This document shows positions 1 through 8,763 of a DNA stretch of 64,000 nt, one piece after another; the first letter of the stretch is position 1; every line of letters begins with the position of its first letter. The notes beneath the pieces are model-generated. The model made no database searches. It was not told where the DNA came from and saw nothing but the letters and a program-made list of their open reading frames with translations. A program made the translations under genes and the position numbers. The stretch is from UBA6522 sp965205045 (GTDB lineage: Bacteria; Pseudomonadota; Gammaproteobacteria; Steroidobacterales; Rariloculaceae). The DNA lies in assembly GCA_965205045.1 (NCBI GenBank), contig OZ242031.1:248001-312000 (forward strand). The letters are read 5' to 3'.

Positions 1-138
1 CGTCCACAGCCCCTCGAAGGTCATGGTGTAGGTGGCGGTATCGTCCTGTGCGTGCGCCACGGCGGAAGCGAGGACAAGGGAAAGGAGCGCCGCGATGGCC
101 GCGGCTGCCGGTCTGGTCATTGTATGCAAATCCGTCAT
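1..138 (-). CDS. Spondin-domain-like secreted protein, N-terminal part
   Basis: The gene runs off the left edge; only the first 46 codons are visible. They encode a signal peptide (basic start, Ala/Leu-rich core, cut near AHAQ) followed by TYTMTFEGLWT, which resembles the first strand of Spondin_N domains found in bacterial secreted proteins. A second in-frame ATG lies at 120, and the shorter start would give an equally good signal peptide. Export is well supported by the sequence; the spondin assignment rests on about ten residues. No operon partner is visible, because the next 635 bases upstream hold no clear gene. Confidence 0.5.
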   Translation of the reverse strand, partial: MTDLHTMTRPAAAAIAALLSLVLASAVAHAQDDTATYTMTFEGLWT

Positions 139-773
139 GCTGCGCAGTCCGCGTCCATCCAGAGCCATTTGCGCTGTACCGAACCTGTTGATTCATGGAG
201 GTTTACGGGACGGGGGAAAATATTTTACCCCAGGAAAGGGCGATTTTGGGCGGGTTTTGGCCCCATTTCCCGCTTCGGGCGCGATTTTCACCCCAGGCGC
301 CCGCGGAGGCCGGCCGGCGGGGCGGGTGTCGTCATTGAGGACCGGCAGTTCGGCGCGGGCGAGAACGTGGTGCTCGCCCGAATCGGCGCGGATCATCCGG
401 TCGGCGACAAGGACCCGGCCGGGTCCTCCGGTGCCATGCCGGACCGGCCGGGGGCCGGGGCGGCGGGGCGGCGGGCGTTCGCGGCCGCGATGGCGGCGGG
501 GATGCGGTTCGCGGCGTTCATTCGGGGTCCTCCGGGGCGGGGTTCCCGGGCGCGATGTTCCCGGGCGCGACGCGCAGCAGCCAATCGCCGCCTTCTTCTA
601 TTGACCTTCATGCTCGATCCCCCCGCCTCACGCCATCCCTTTCCGCTCATTGCGGATGCCTGTATATTCACCGCGCGGCGCGGCCTTGTCAACCGCACCG
701 CCCCTTCCAGGGCATGGGCGACCGTCAAATTACGCCACAGCGCAAGTGGCTCAGGGGAACCGCAGACTTGTCA
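139..773. other. Intergenic region without a convincing gene
   Basis: This stretch separates two divergently read secreted-protein genes and presumably holds both promoters. Open frames cross it on both strands, but all are Arg/Pro/Gly-rich and typical of random GC-rich DNA. Two short direct repeats are visible: an A/T-rich motif ending in ACCCCAGG near 226 and 284, and GTTCCCGGGCGCGA near 542 and 555. No RNA gene was recognised. Confidence 0.5.
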
Positions 774-3700
774 ATGAGCAGGAATCCAGGTAGCCCGCCG
801 ATAGCCAGCACTGTGCTCGCCGGCGTCGGCGCGCTGGCGATTTCATTGCTGTTCGTGCCTCTCGTTGCCTCGGCGGATACTTACCGCCTTCCCTTGCTGC
901 CGTCCGCATCCGATGCGCCGCGCGAAGGGATGGTCCGCATCGTCAATCACTCCGGGGAATCCGGCCGGGTGGCGGTCACGGCCATTGACGATTCGGGGCT
1001 CGCCTTCGGGCCGGTCACGCTCGAGCTGGACGCCGGGGAGACCATTCAGTTCAGTTCCACGGACCTGGAGCGGGGCAACGGGGCGCTGGGGATGGCCGCG
1101 GGCATCGGCGGCGGCCAGGGCGACTGGCGGCTGGTGCTGGACACGCCGCTGGACATCGAGCCGCTGGCCTACGCGCGCACGGCGGCCGGCTTCGTGGACA
1201 GCCTTCACGACGCGGCGCCGCGCCGGTCGTTCTACCACCGGGTCACGCTGCTGGCGCCCGGCGACGGCCTGCCGGACGGCAGCGCGCTGCGGCTGATCAA
1301 TTCCACCGATGCCGAGGCGGAAATCGCCGTCTTCGGCGTCGACGATGCCAACTCGCTGGCGCCGGGGCAGGTCTCGATGGTGCTCGCGGCCGGGGCGGCG
1401 CGGACGGTCACGGCCCGGGCGCTGGAGAACGGCACGGCGGGGCTCACGGGAAGGCTCGGCGATGGCGACGGCGACTGGCAGTTGCTGATCTTCACCGACG
1501 CGGCGGTCGAAGCGATGACGGTGCTGGACGCGGCCTCGGGCCCGCTCGCCAACCTCTCCGCGGCCCGTGCGGAGGAAGAGTCCGTGCTCCTGTTCCTGCC
1601 TGCCGGGGAGGCGATGCACGAGGGCCGGCTGCGCATCACCAACCGTTCGGAGGCGGGCACGGTTCGGATATACGCGGTCGACGATGCCGGGCAAGCGTTC
1701 GGCCCGGTCTCCCTGCGCATGGCCGCAAACCGCACCGTCACGCTCAGTTCCGGCGACCTGGAAAACGGCAACGCGGCGAAGCGGCTGCCGACCGGTCTGG
1801 GCAGCGGCGAGGGCGATTGGAGGCTGGTCCTGGCGAGCGAGCTGAACCTGGACGTGTTCGCCTATGCCCGCTCGCCTGACGGGCTGGTCAGCATCGCCCA
1901 CAACGTGGCCGCGGAGGGGCGCCGGCGCCATCACGTGCCGTTCTTCGATCCCGCCGGAGAGACCGGGCAGCCGGGCCGGTTGCGGTTGGTCAATCCGACC
2001 GCCCGGAATGCGCAGGTCGAGGTCCGGGCCTGGGACGATGCCGGTGTGGAGGCGCCCGGCGGGGCGGTGAACCTGACCGTGGGGGCGGGCGCCTCGACAT
2101 CCCTCGATGCCGGATCCCTCGAAGACGGCGCGCGCGGTCTGAGCGGGCGCCTCGGCGACGGCGAAGGCGGCTGGCGGATGGCGGTGCAGTCCGATCGCGA
2201 CATCCAGGTCATGAGCCTGGTGGAGAATACGTCCGGGCACCTGACCAACCTGTCCACCAGCTCCATACGGCCCGAGTTCCTGGACCCGTGCGTCGGCGGC
2301 CCGGCGGACGCGGACGGCGACGGCGTGAGCGACCACTGCGACCTCGAACCGGGCACCGCCCGCACGCTGGACCGCTGCGGCGACGGCAGCTACGTTTCGG
2401 ATCCGGACGGCAATACCGGGCTGGTCGGGGACTGCCGTGCGCTGGTGGGGTTCGCCAACTACCAGGCCCAGGGCGACGCGCTGCCCGCCGGCCACGCGTT
2501 GCGCCAATGGGGCACGGGCGCGCAGAGGCGGATCGAGTCGTGGGCCGGGATCGAGGTGGCCAGGGGGCGGGTCCGTGCGATACGCCTCCCCGGGGGCGGG
2601 TCCGGGGCGCTGACGGGCTCCATTTCGCCGGATTTCGGCCGGATGGCCGGGTTGACGGTGCTCGATCTCTCGGGCAACCGGTTGACCGGGTCGATTCCCT
2701 GGGAACTGGGCAGCCTGTTCAATCTGCAGCGCCTGGACCTCTCGGACAATCGCCTCAGCGGGTTCATTCCCCCGGAACTGGCGAATCCGGGCTTCCTGAG
2801 CCGGCTGTCGCTGCAATCCAATGCGTTGACGGGAACGGTGCCGCTGGCGCTGTGGGAGCGCAGCATGCGCCGGGACCTCCGGATGCACTTCGACGGCAAC
2901 GAGCTGCGCGGGTTCGAGCGCCCCCCGGAGGACGGGCCGCCGCCGGTCTGGTCGGGCGGCGCCGCGGACAACGGCAACGCGTCGCACCATTCGGTGGCCT
3001 GGTACCAGGGGCCGCTGGTGTGGGAGTGGGACTGGCGGGGCGACCCGGTGGAGCATCTGCGGCCGGTCCTGGGCCGCTGGGCGGCGCTGGCGGTGCGGAT
3101 CGACCACGAGACGCCGGAGCCGCCCCCGGTCGCCACGCGCGTGCTGGACGGCGAGGGCAACGTGCTGGCCGATCGCCTCGATCGGGCCGCTCCTGCGACA
3201 ACGGCGTCGGCCGGTTCGGGCCGCTGGCGCACCGAGTACGTGTTCGGGCTGCCGGGCCGCCTGTTCCGGGCCGGCAACCGGGTCGTTCATGTCATCGATC
3301 CAGAGGACATGCTGGCCGAAACCGACGAGGACGACAACGAAGGCGAACCCATCGCCCTGTATGGCGAGGCGTTGTCGCCCTTCAGGGCGACGTTCATCCC
3401 CTTTCACGCCCCGAACGGCGAACCGCCGAACGTGGATGCCGATTCGCTGATGTTCACGACCCGGGCGTTCCTGCCGATCGCCGACGACTACCGGGTGGAC
3501 ATTGCGCCGGCGCGGGAGTCCAACGCGTTCAGCGTGTCCCGGCTTCTGGACGAGGTGCGCGCGCTGTGGAATGCGCGGGCGGACCGGGACGAGTACTACC
3601 ACGGCGTCTACATCTGGCCGTGGCGGGGCGACGAGTCGGACCGCAGGCGCACCGCCGGCGTCGCGGAACTGTCCGGCAACGTCGCCGTGAGCACGATCTC

Positions 3701-4595
3701 CGACCCCGATGTCATCGCGCACGAATTCGGGCACAACCTGAGCCTGCGGCACACGCCGGGATGCGGCGCGGCAAACCCCGACGCGGGCTATCCCTACGGC
3801 AACGGCGAACTGGGGCCGGACGCCGGATGGGACGTGAACTGGCGCCGCTTCGTTGACAACGACGACCCCGACCACACGGACCTGATGTCCTACTGCGGCC
3901 TGTTTGCGTTCGTGTCCGACTACCAGTACCGGCGGGCGTTGAGCTACCGGCGGGCGATACATCCGGCGGCGTCGGGGGTGTCGGGGGTGTCGGGGGTGTC
4001 GGGGGTGTCGGGCGTCGGGACGTTGGCGCCGTTGGGGGCGGCGGGAGCGTTGGGGGCGGCGGCGCAAGGTGGCGCGGGAGCGGCGGCGCAGGGTGGCGCG
4101 GGGGCGGCGGCGCAGGGTGGCGCGGGAGCGGCGGCGCAGGGTGGCGCGGGGGCGGCTGGTCAGGCTGCGGCCGGTTCGGATGGTTCGGCCGGTCAGGCTG
4201 AGGCCGGTTCGACCGGTTCGGCCGGTCAGGCTGCGTCGGGCGCCGCCGGGCAGGCTGGATCCGGGTCACTTCGAACCGGTCCGGCCTCGAACGGAGGCGG
4301 CGGACTGGCGCTCTCGGGAGGCGTCGATTCTTCGGGGCAGTGGCGCCTCACGCACGCCGCCGGTACGGACAGGGGACCCAGGGCGCCGGCGCCGGATGGG
4401 CAGTTCACGCTGATCCTGTATGACGAGGATGGCGCGGAGCTGTACCGGGAGCCGCTGTCCATCCGCCTGCTGAGCGTAGGCGGCGAGGCGGGCTGGGCGG
4501 CCCGCACGCCGGTGCCGGCCAGTCCGGCTCACGAAGTGGCGATCCTGGATGCCGACGACCGGGAGGTCTTGCGGCAGGAGTTGCCGGCCGGCTGA
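774..4595 (+). CDS. Large secreted repeat / LRR / metzincin-like protein
   Basis: A 1273-residue exported protein. The start at 774 puts a signal peptide (hydrophobic core, cut near VASADT) at the N-terminus; the open frame runs further upstream without sense. Four divergent repeats of roughly 110-120 residues follow (to about residue 500). Each contains an RIVN/RLIN strand, a DDAG/DDSG turn, a G-x-G-D/E-G-x-W-R/Q strand and a Y/M-A/S-x-x-x-G tail. Next come a calcium-binding-like DADGDGVSDHCD, three plant-type leucine-rich repeats (LDLSGNRLTGSIP), and a CARDB-like segment. The metzincin zinc site HEFGHNLSLRH is at about residues 983-993. A Gly/Ala/Gln/Ser low-complexity linker and a C-terminal beta domain end the protein. 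Likely an extracellular metalloprotease or adhesin; the substrate is unknown. The convergent neighbour carries the same repeat domain. Confidence 0.85.
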   Translation: MSRNPGSPPIASTVLAGVGALAISLLFVPLVASADTYRLPLLPSASDAPREGMVRIVNHSGESGRVAVTAIDDSGLAFGPVTLELDAGETIQFSSTDLERGNGALGMAAGIGGGQGDWRLVLDTPLDIEPLAYARTAAGFVDSLHDAAPRRSFYHRVTLLAPGDGLPDGSALRLINSTDAEAEIAVFGVDDANSLAPGQVSMVLAAGAARTVTARALENGTAGLTGRLGDGDGDWQLLIFTDAAVEAMTVLDAASGPLANLSAARAEEESVLLFLPAGEAMHEGRLRITNRSEAGTVRIYAVDDAGQAFGPVSLRMAANRTVTLSSGDLENGNAAKRLPTGLGSGEGDWRLVLASELNLDVFAYARSPDGLVSIAHNVAAEGRRRHHVPFFDPAGETGQPGRLRLVNPTARNAQVEVRAWDDAGVEAPGGAVNLTVGAGASTSLDAGSLEDGARGLSGRLGDGEGGWRMAVQSDRDIQVMSLVENTSGHLTNLSTSSIRPEFLDPCVGGPADADGDGVSDHCDLEPGTARTLDRCGDGSYVSDPDGNTGLVGDCRALVGFANYQAQGDALPAGHALRQWGTGAQRRIESWAGIEVARGRVRAIRLPGGGSGALTGSISPDFGRMAGLTVLDLSGNRLTGSIPWELGSLFNLQRLDLSDNRLSGFIPPELANPGFLSRLSLQSNALTGTVPLALWERSMRRDLRMHFDGNELRGFERPPEDGPPPVWSGGAADNGNASHHSVAWYQGPLVWEWDWRGDPVEHLRPVLGRWAALAVRIDHETPEPPPVATRVLDGEGNVLADRLDRAAPATTASAGSGRWRTEYVFGLPGRLFRAGNRVVHVIDPEDMLAETDEDDNEGEPIALYGEALSPFRATFIPFHAPNGEPPNVDADSLMFTTRAFLPIADDYRVDIAPARESNAFSVSRLLDEVRALWNARADRDEYYHGVYIWPWRGDESDRRRTAGVAELSGNVAVSTISDPDVIAHEFGHNLSLRHTPGCGAANPDAGYPYGNGELGPDAGWDVNWRRFVDNDDPDHTDLMSYCGLFAFVSDYQYRRALSYRRAIHPAASGVSGVSGVSGVSGVGTLAPLGAAGALGAAAQGGAGAAAQGGAGAAAQGGAGAAAQGGAGAAGQAAAGSDGSAGQAEAGSTGSAGQAASGAAGQAGSGSLRTGPASNGGGGLALSGGVDSSGQWRLTHAAGTDRGPRAPAPDGQFTLILYDEDGAELYREPLSIRLLSVGGEAGWAARTPVPASPAHEVAILDADDREVLRQELPAG
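3970..4262. repeat. In-frame low-complexity repeats
   Basis: Inside the metzincin gene, a 9-bp unit (coding GVS) is repeated about five times from 3972. A 24-bp unit coding GAGAAAQG is then repeated four times around 4057-4156. Shorter GQAxAGSxGSA units follow. All units are multiples of three, so length changes keep the frame. The segment probably acts as a flexible linker between the protease and the C-terminal domain. Confidence 0.85.
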
Positions 4596-4602
4596 CGTCG
4601 CC

Positions 4603-4712
4603 GTGCCCGCCGCATCAATTCGGGAGCGTGTAACGAACCTGCACGTTGCGCGTGATCGTGCCCGCCGCATCAATTCGGGAGCGTGTAACGAACCTGCACG
4701 TTGCACGTGATC
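4603..4712. repeat. Tandem duplication of 55 bp at a gene end
   Basis: Two adjacent 55-bp copies (4603-4657 and 4658-4712) differ at one base (G at 4650, A at 4705). The right copy contains the last codons and the stop of the minus-strand secreted protein; the left copy is a non-coding duplicate of that 3' end. It fills the space between two convergent genes. Confidence 0.9.
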
Positions 4713-6733
4713 CTGTTCGCGGCGATTTCGATTTCTCCCTCGATCTCGAACATTCTTTCACTCCCGGCATCCATGTCGCCCAGGAGATCCGCGCCCAGGT
4801 AAAGGCCCTCCACGTAGCCGATGGCCCGGACGGCCAGCAGCGAACGGTGTGCCCGGACGTTACCCATCATCTTGACGCGAATACTGGTGGCGTCGATGCG
4901 CCTGGCGGTGCATTCCAGGCCTTCCACCGACACCGCATCGCTTGACCCGCCGCCGGTATCGCCGCTGCCGTCGTCCTCCTCCTCGGCCGCCTCCACCGTA
5001 ATGGTGAAGCTGAGCGTATCGGTGTCGCCGTCGGTATCGGACACAGTGTAGGTCATGTTGTAGGCGCCGGCCGCGGTCGGCGTGCCGGCAAGCTCGCGCG
5101 TGCCGGAGTCGAAGCTCAACCCGGGCACGTCGGGCGACAGGCTGTAACGCAGCGTGCCGTTGCCGCCGGTCGCCTCCGGCAGGGTCAGCGGATCGATGGC
5201 CGTTCCGGCCGTGTACGTCCGGTCGTCGGGGTTCGGCGTCGTGCCGAAGCTCGGCACCTGCGTCCGTCCGGCCACCCGCTCGATGAGCCATTCCCCGTCG
5301 CCCTCGTGCGAGGCCCGTAAATCGTAGACCCGGCCGTCGATGGTCTCGTCGCGGATGTCGATCCGGATGCCGGCCAGGCGGTCCAGGAACTGGCCCCGGC
5401 CGCGCACGTTGATGGAGAACTCGTCGTCCGTGCCGGGATACGCGCAGGTTGCCCCCATCCGCACGAGCAGGCCCGGGAAGCAGTCGCCCTGCTGCGCGAC
5501 CCCGGCCGGATCTTCGGGCGCGATCTCGTCGCGATCCGCGGTGCTCCAGCTTCCGCCGGTCCAGTAGCCGTCGGGGCTGCCGGCGCCGGTGCACCTGGAC
5601 GCGTACCGGCCATCCGCCGTCGACTCGAAGTACAGGTTTGTCCGGCACACGTCGCCGTCGTCGTACAGGAGCGTCACCAGGCCCGCGTCGGCCCGGATGG
5701 CTTCGTATCGGAAACTGCCCCCGCGGGTCGACGGGGCGCCTTCGGACTCGCCTGTCTCCCGGAACCGGTCCGCCGCGGGCAGCGTGTACGTGGAGAGATC
5801 GCCGCGGCTGCGGAACCGGATTCCGCCGGCGCCGAAGCGCTGGTTGAAGGCGCCGTGGTCGGTGGGCGCGGCGCCTGCCACGGCAGTCGTGGACAGATTG
5901 ACGAGGTAACCCGCGGAGGCCGACACGATGTTGACCACCCGGATCAGCCGATCCGACGACACCGACAGGCGCCACCGGCCGACGCCGGCGCCGAGCCGGC
6001 CCGTGAGGGCGGCCTCGTCGGCCTCTCCGGTCGCGCCGGCCCGGCCCGTCCGGCCCACGGCGCCGGTGTCGCCGGCCTCCAGCTGCTGCGCCGTCAGCGT
6101 CCGCGCGCCGCCGGCCGGCAGCGTGAACCGGACGGTGCCCCCGGTGGCCTCCGCGCCGGTATCGTCACGGCCCCCGATGGTAATGGCCGCCGGCTGATCT
6201 CCCGGATTGATCAGCCGCAGCCGGCTTTCCTGCGTGACGTCGGCGGCAGCATTGAAGATCGGCACCTCGTAGCGGTAGCCGCCCCCTCCCCCGGCGGCGA
6301 CGCCGGCGCGCACCGTGTCGTGCATCGCGCTGAGCGTCCCGTCCGCCGCGCGAACATATGCCAGCGGCACGATCTGCAACTCCGTCTCCATCTCCAGCCG
6401 CACATCGCCCGACACCGCCCCGAGCCCCGGGGACAATCCCTTCATGGCGTTGCCGGAGGCAAGGTCCGTAGCGTCGAACTCCACCGCCGTGCCGGCGTCC
6501 AGCGTGAAGTTCGCCGGTCCGTAGCTCGTACCGGCGTCGTCGACGGCGTGAATCCCGACCGATCCGGATTCCCCGCTGCCGTTGACGATCCGCAGCACGC
6601 CCTGCGCGGTACCGGGCGCCGTGGACGTCACGAACAGCGGCAGCGAGTACTGCTCCGCCAGTGAGGCCGAGCCGCACAGCGCAAGTACCGCGAGCGCTGT
6701 AAACCGATGGGGAAAACCATGCCTGCGAGTCAC
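4670..6733 (-). CDS. Secreted protein with repeat domains and an Ig-like domain
   Basis: About 687 residues from a GTG at 6733, chosen because it directly precedes a signal peptide (cut near ASLAEQ) and has AAGGGCG upstream; the frame also allows an ATG at 6835. The first ~280 residues hold two copies of the repeat domain seen in the neighbouring metzincin protein (RIVNGSGESGSVGIHAVDDAG, then RLINPGDQPAAITIGGRDD), separated by a Gly-rich linker. A Cys-containing middle domain follows, then a putative Ig domain (PGLSFDSGTRELAGTPTAAG) of the He_PIG type. A C-terminal region bears an acidic EEEDDGSGD linker. Likely an extracellular or surface protein; no catalytic motif is visible. It converges on the metzincin gene, and both may use the same scaffold. 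Confidence 0.8.
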   Translation of the reverse strand: MTRRHGFPHRFTALAVLALCGSASLAEQYSLPLFVTSTAPGTAQGVLRIVNGSGESGSVGIHAVDDAGTSYGPANFTLDAGTAVEFDATDLASGNAMKGLSPGLGAVSGDVRLEMETELQIVPLAYVRAADGTLSAMHDTVRAGVAAGGGGGYRYEVPIFNAAADVTQESRLRLINPGDQPAAITIGGRDDTGAEATGGTVRFTLPAGGARTLTAQQLEAGDTGAVGRTGRAGATGEADEAALTGRLGAGVGRWRLSVSSDRLIRVVNIVSASAGYLVNLSTTAVAGAAPTDHGAFNQRFGAGGIRFRSRGDLSTYTLPAADRFRETGESEGAPSTRGGSFRYEAIRADAGLVTLLYDDGDVCRTNLYFESTADGRYASRCTGAGSPDGYWTGGSWSTADRDEIAPEDPAGVAQQGDCFPGLLVRMGATCAYPGTDDEFSINVRGRGQFLDRLAGIRIDIRDETIDGRVYDLRASHEGDGEWLIERVAGRTQVPSFGTTPNPDDRTYTAGTAIDPLTLPEATGGNGTLRYSLSPDVPGLSFDSGTRELAGTPTAAGAYNMTYTVSDTDGDTDTLSFTITVEAAEEEDDGSGDTGGGSSDAVSVEGLECTARRIDATSIRVKMMGNVRAHRSLLAVRAIGYVEGLYLGADLLGDMDAGSERMFEIEGEIEIAANRITCNVQVRYTLPN

Positions 6734-6834
6734 GGACGCCCTTAATTGCTCCAAGCCCCTTCCCACGACCTGAATTTCTCGGGAGTGACCCGGTAACGCG
6801 CGAATAAGTCTTGCGTATACTCGCACTGTATCCA

Positions 6835-7278
6835 TTACGAAGGAGAATCAATAGTCAAACTGGCGTCCGGAAGCTCCCGGAGCGCGGCAGGTGTCACTAT
6901 CGGCACGGAAAAGTCAGGAGCGAGAACGAGGAGATCGTTGTCGCCCGTCACGAGCCAGTCGGCCTTGCCGGCGACAGCCAACTTCAGAAACGGCCGGTCC
7001 GGCGGACCGCGGCATACCGGGACTTCGATTCCGTCAGGTACCGCGGCCGTTTCGCAAAACGGCAGGAAATCAGCGAGCAAGTCCTCCCGCTCACCGGCCG
7101 TCAAGCGGAACTTCGGATAGCCCAGCACCCGGATCAATTCCATGGTCGTTTCGCGACTCGCCAGGGGACGGATCATGTCCGCTTGCCACGCGCGCCGCAA
7201 CCACGCGAGTGCGCTGGAGGAAAACAGAAGCGCCGAAAGCACGACGTTGGTGTCGAGCACCGGACGCGGCGGATTCAT
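6835..7278 (-). CDS. PIN-domain toxin of a toxin-antitoxin pair
   Basis: A 147-residue PIN-fold protein. The N-terminal VLDTNVVLSALL carries the first acidic residue, and DWLVTGDNDLL carries the later conserved Asp cluster; both are typical of PIN RNases that cut RNA with bound metal. Its start overlaps the stop of the AbrB/MazE-like gene by four bases (7275-7278), so the two are translationally coupled with the antitoxin first. It lies 100 bp upstream of, and parallel to, the secreted-protein gene, but is probably independent of it. The type II TA call is firm at family level; no target can be inferred. Confidence 0.88.
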   Translation of the reverse strand: MNPPRPVLDTNVVLSALLFSSSALAWLRRAWQADMIRPLASRETTMELIRVLGYPKFRLTAGEREDLLADFLPFCETAAVPDGIEVPVCRGPPDRPFLKLAVAGKADWLVTGDNDLLVLAPDFSVPIVTPAALRELPDASLTIDSPS

Positions 7279-7511
7279 TGGGCGGATTGTCTATTGCCAC
7301 GTGCCCATGACGTAGCATCCGCTGCATCTTGCTCCGTGATTCCCAGGTCGGCCAACTTTGCGCGCACGGCATCGGCACGATTGATGCGGACAGGAGTCAA
7401 TACGATTCGACCGCTTTCGCTGGTGACGTCGAAATAGGTCGTTTCTTCGCACGTCGCCAGCACGGACTTGGGCAACGTCAACTGATTTTTTGCGGTCAAC
7501 TTCGCCAGCAT
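7275..7511 (-). CDS. AbrB/MazE-type antitoxin
   Basis: A 78-residue protein whose first ~45 residues look like a swapped-hairpin AbrB DNA-binding domain (KLTAKNQLTLPKSVL). Its C-terminal tail would bind the PIN toxin. AGGA lies eight bases before the ATG, giving a good ribosome site. It is the first gene of the pair and, as in other AbrB-type antitoxins, likely represses its own promoter in the AT-rich stretch upstream (7512-7560). Family call is firm; autoregulation is inferred from the family. Confidence 0.87.
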   Translation of the reverse strand: MLAKLTAKNQLTLPKSVLATCEETTYFDVTSESGRIVLTPVRINRADAVRAKLADLGITEQDAADATSWARGNRQSAQ

Positions 7512-7948
7512 GACTTTTCCTGATTAAAGGATGTAAGAAAGTAAGGAAAAATTACCCTGTCGATCAGACGGATGCAAGCGGAAGGCATCATGGCGCGGCG
7601 TTGCCTGGTGCCGCATCAACGTTGCATGGCGATTCGGCTACCGAGCTGTCATGGCTCTTGCTATAGTGGCAACGGCCCACCCGTCACGCCGGGAATCGAT
7701 ATGCATGGTCGCACTGCTCCTTTCTCACGCGGACTGACTGGCTGCGCACTGACCGCGCTCGTCCTGTCGCTCCCGCCGGCGGCCGACGCCCACCACTCGC
7801 GGACACCAACCACCGCACGGCACTCCCGACACCAACGCCGCCGCCAACGCCCCTGGTCCACACCCGTCTGCCCACCAGAAACAATTTTCAATGCGCTTCA
7901 AGCTCCGGTCGCGCCAAGAGGAGCAGTTACCGCACGGTCGGCGTTTGG
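7512..7948. other. Intergenic region with one doubtful plus-strand ORF
   Basis: The AT-rich first 50 bases are a likely promoter for the antitoxin gene. A plus-strand frame from ATG 7701 to 7952 starts with a signal-peptide-like segment (LTGCALTALVLSLPPAADAHHS) that changes into Arg/His-rich sequence after about 33 residues. It could be the stump of a lost secreted DUF6152-like gene, which also begins with AHHS after its signal peptide, or chance. I do not call it a gene. Confidence 0.35.
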
Positions 7949-8293
7949 CTAAGTTCGCTGAACTTCGGTCTGCGCCGGCAACCCCACGGCATCGGGCGCG
8001 TACGACGAAAGCGTTGGAACGAAGGAATTAGGGGCTCTATTGATAAACCCCCAAAGGTTGGCGGGCAGAAACCCATCGACAGTCCTGCTGTCGAGTTCGG
8101 TAATCATGAACCACGTTTCTCCGAGTCGGGCACGAAGCACCGCAGCCAAGTCCCGCGCAGCAAGATTCGAGATGACGATTGCCGAGTTAGGGAATGGTTG
8201 AAGCCATGTCGTGACAGCATTGGACTCGTTCAGGATACCTTGGGCGTGCCATTCGGGGCACAGTTGACTATATGTAAAGAGGTAGGGCTTCAT
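7949..8293 (-). CDS. Small protein, possibly Cas2/SinR-like fold
   Basis: 114 residues, unrecognised with certainty. The pattern is MKPYLFTYS as a first strand, a helix, TTWLQPFPNSAIVISN as a strand, a helix with DLAAVLRARL, then TWFMITEL as a further strand. This beta-alpha-beta-beta-alpha-beta order resembles ferredoxin-like SinR/Cas2-type small proteins, an impression from pattern only. Its start overlaps the stop of the upstream membrane-protein gene by four bases (8290-8293), so the two form a coupled pair. No CRISPR or toxin genes adjoin it. Confidence 0.55.
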   Translation of the reverse strand: MKPYLFTYSQLCPEWHAQGILNESNAVTTWLQPFPNSAIVISNLAARDLAAVLRARLGETWFMITELDSRTVDGFLPANLWGFINRAPNSFVPTLSSYAPDAVGLPAQTEVQRT

Positions 8294-8754
8294 GAAGGTT
8301 GCTCCTCTCGCGGTTCCATCGGGGAATTATCTTCGCTGTCATCCTGCACTTCCAAGGCGCTTGGGTTAGGGGTTGGGGTCTCCAGCACGTCGGCTAGCAG
8401 AGGTTCTGGCAGGTCCTTTGCGACTATCAATTGTACTTGCAGTTGTTGCATCCGGGTTCGGTATTGCTCGGACTGCAGGCGATCAGGATCCCGGCTCGCG
8501 AACGATGAGTAGTTCCAAAGATAGTGGCCAATGATGACAGTTATACCGATGAAGCATAGTGCGCTGAAAATTGGAACACCGCCAATGACTGCTTCCCCGA
8601 TAAACAGCCAGGAAAAGAACCCGAGTATCGGCACAAGCGCCAAGACGGGGATCAGCGGACCCATTGCGGTACCCCGCTTTATGAGCGTAGTTCCCGTGTT
8701 GTGCAGGCCACCGAGCATCTGACGAAGAGTGCCTTTGGCATCTTCTTGTCCCAC
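8290..8754 (-). CDS. Small two-helix membrane protein of unknown function
   Basis: 154 residues. Two hydrophobic segments (about residues 32-50 and 56-79, including LIPVLALVPILGFFSWLF) are followed by a soluble, acidic Pro/Glu-rich C-terminus. It is the first gene of a coupled pair with the small protein at 7949-8293 and lies nine bases from the end of the large protease gene, in the same direction. The pair may therefore be co-transcribed with the protease. No family recognised. Confidence 0.6.
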   Translation of the reverse strand: MGQEDAKGTLRQMLGGLHNTGTTLIKRGTAMGPLIPVLALVPILGFFSWLFIGEAVIGGVPIFSALCFIGITVIIGHYLWNYSSFASRDPDRLQSEQYRTRMQQLQVQLIVAKDLPEPLLADVLETPTPNPSALEVQDDSEDNSPMEPREEQPS

Positions 8755-8763
8755 GAGCCTGCC

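Noticed and set aside
843..4067. A 1074-residue open frame antisense to the metzincin gene
   Set aside because: Arg/Pro/His/Gln-rich with no domain; the opposite strand has a signal peptide, repeats, LRRs and a zinc site. A GC-rich shadow frame.
7572..7952. A 126-residue plus-strand gene with a signal peptide
   Set aside because: Only the first part from ATG 7701 looks like a signal; the rest is Arg/His/Pro-rich noise without a domain.
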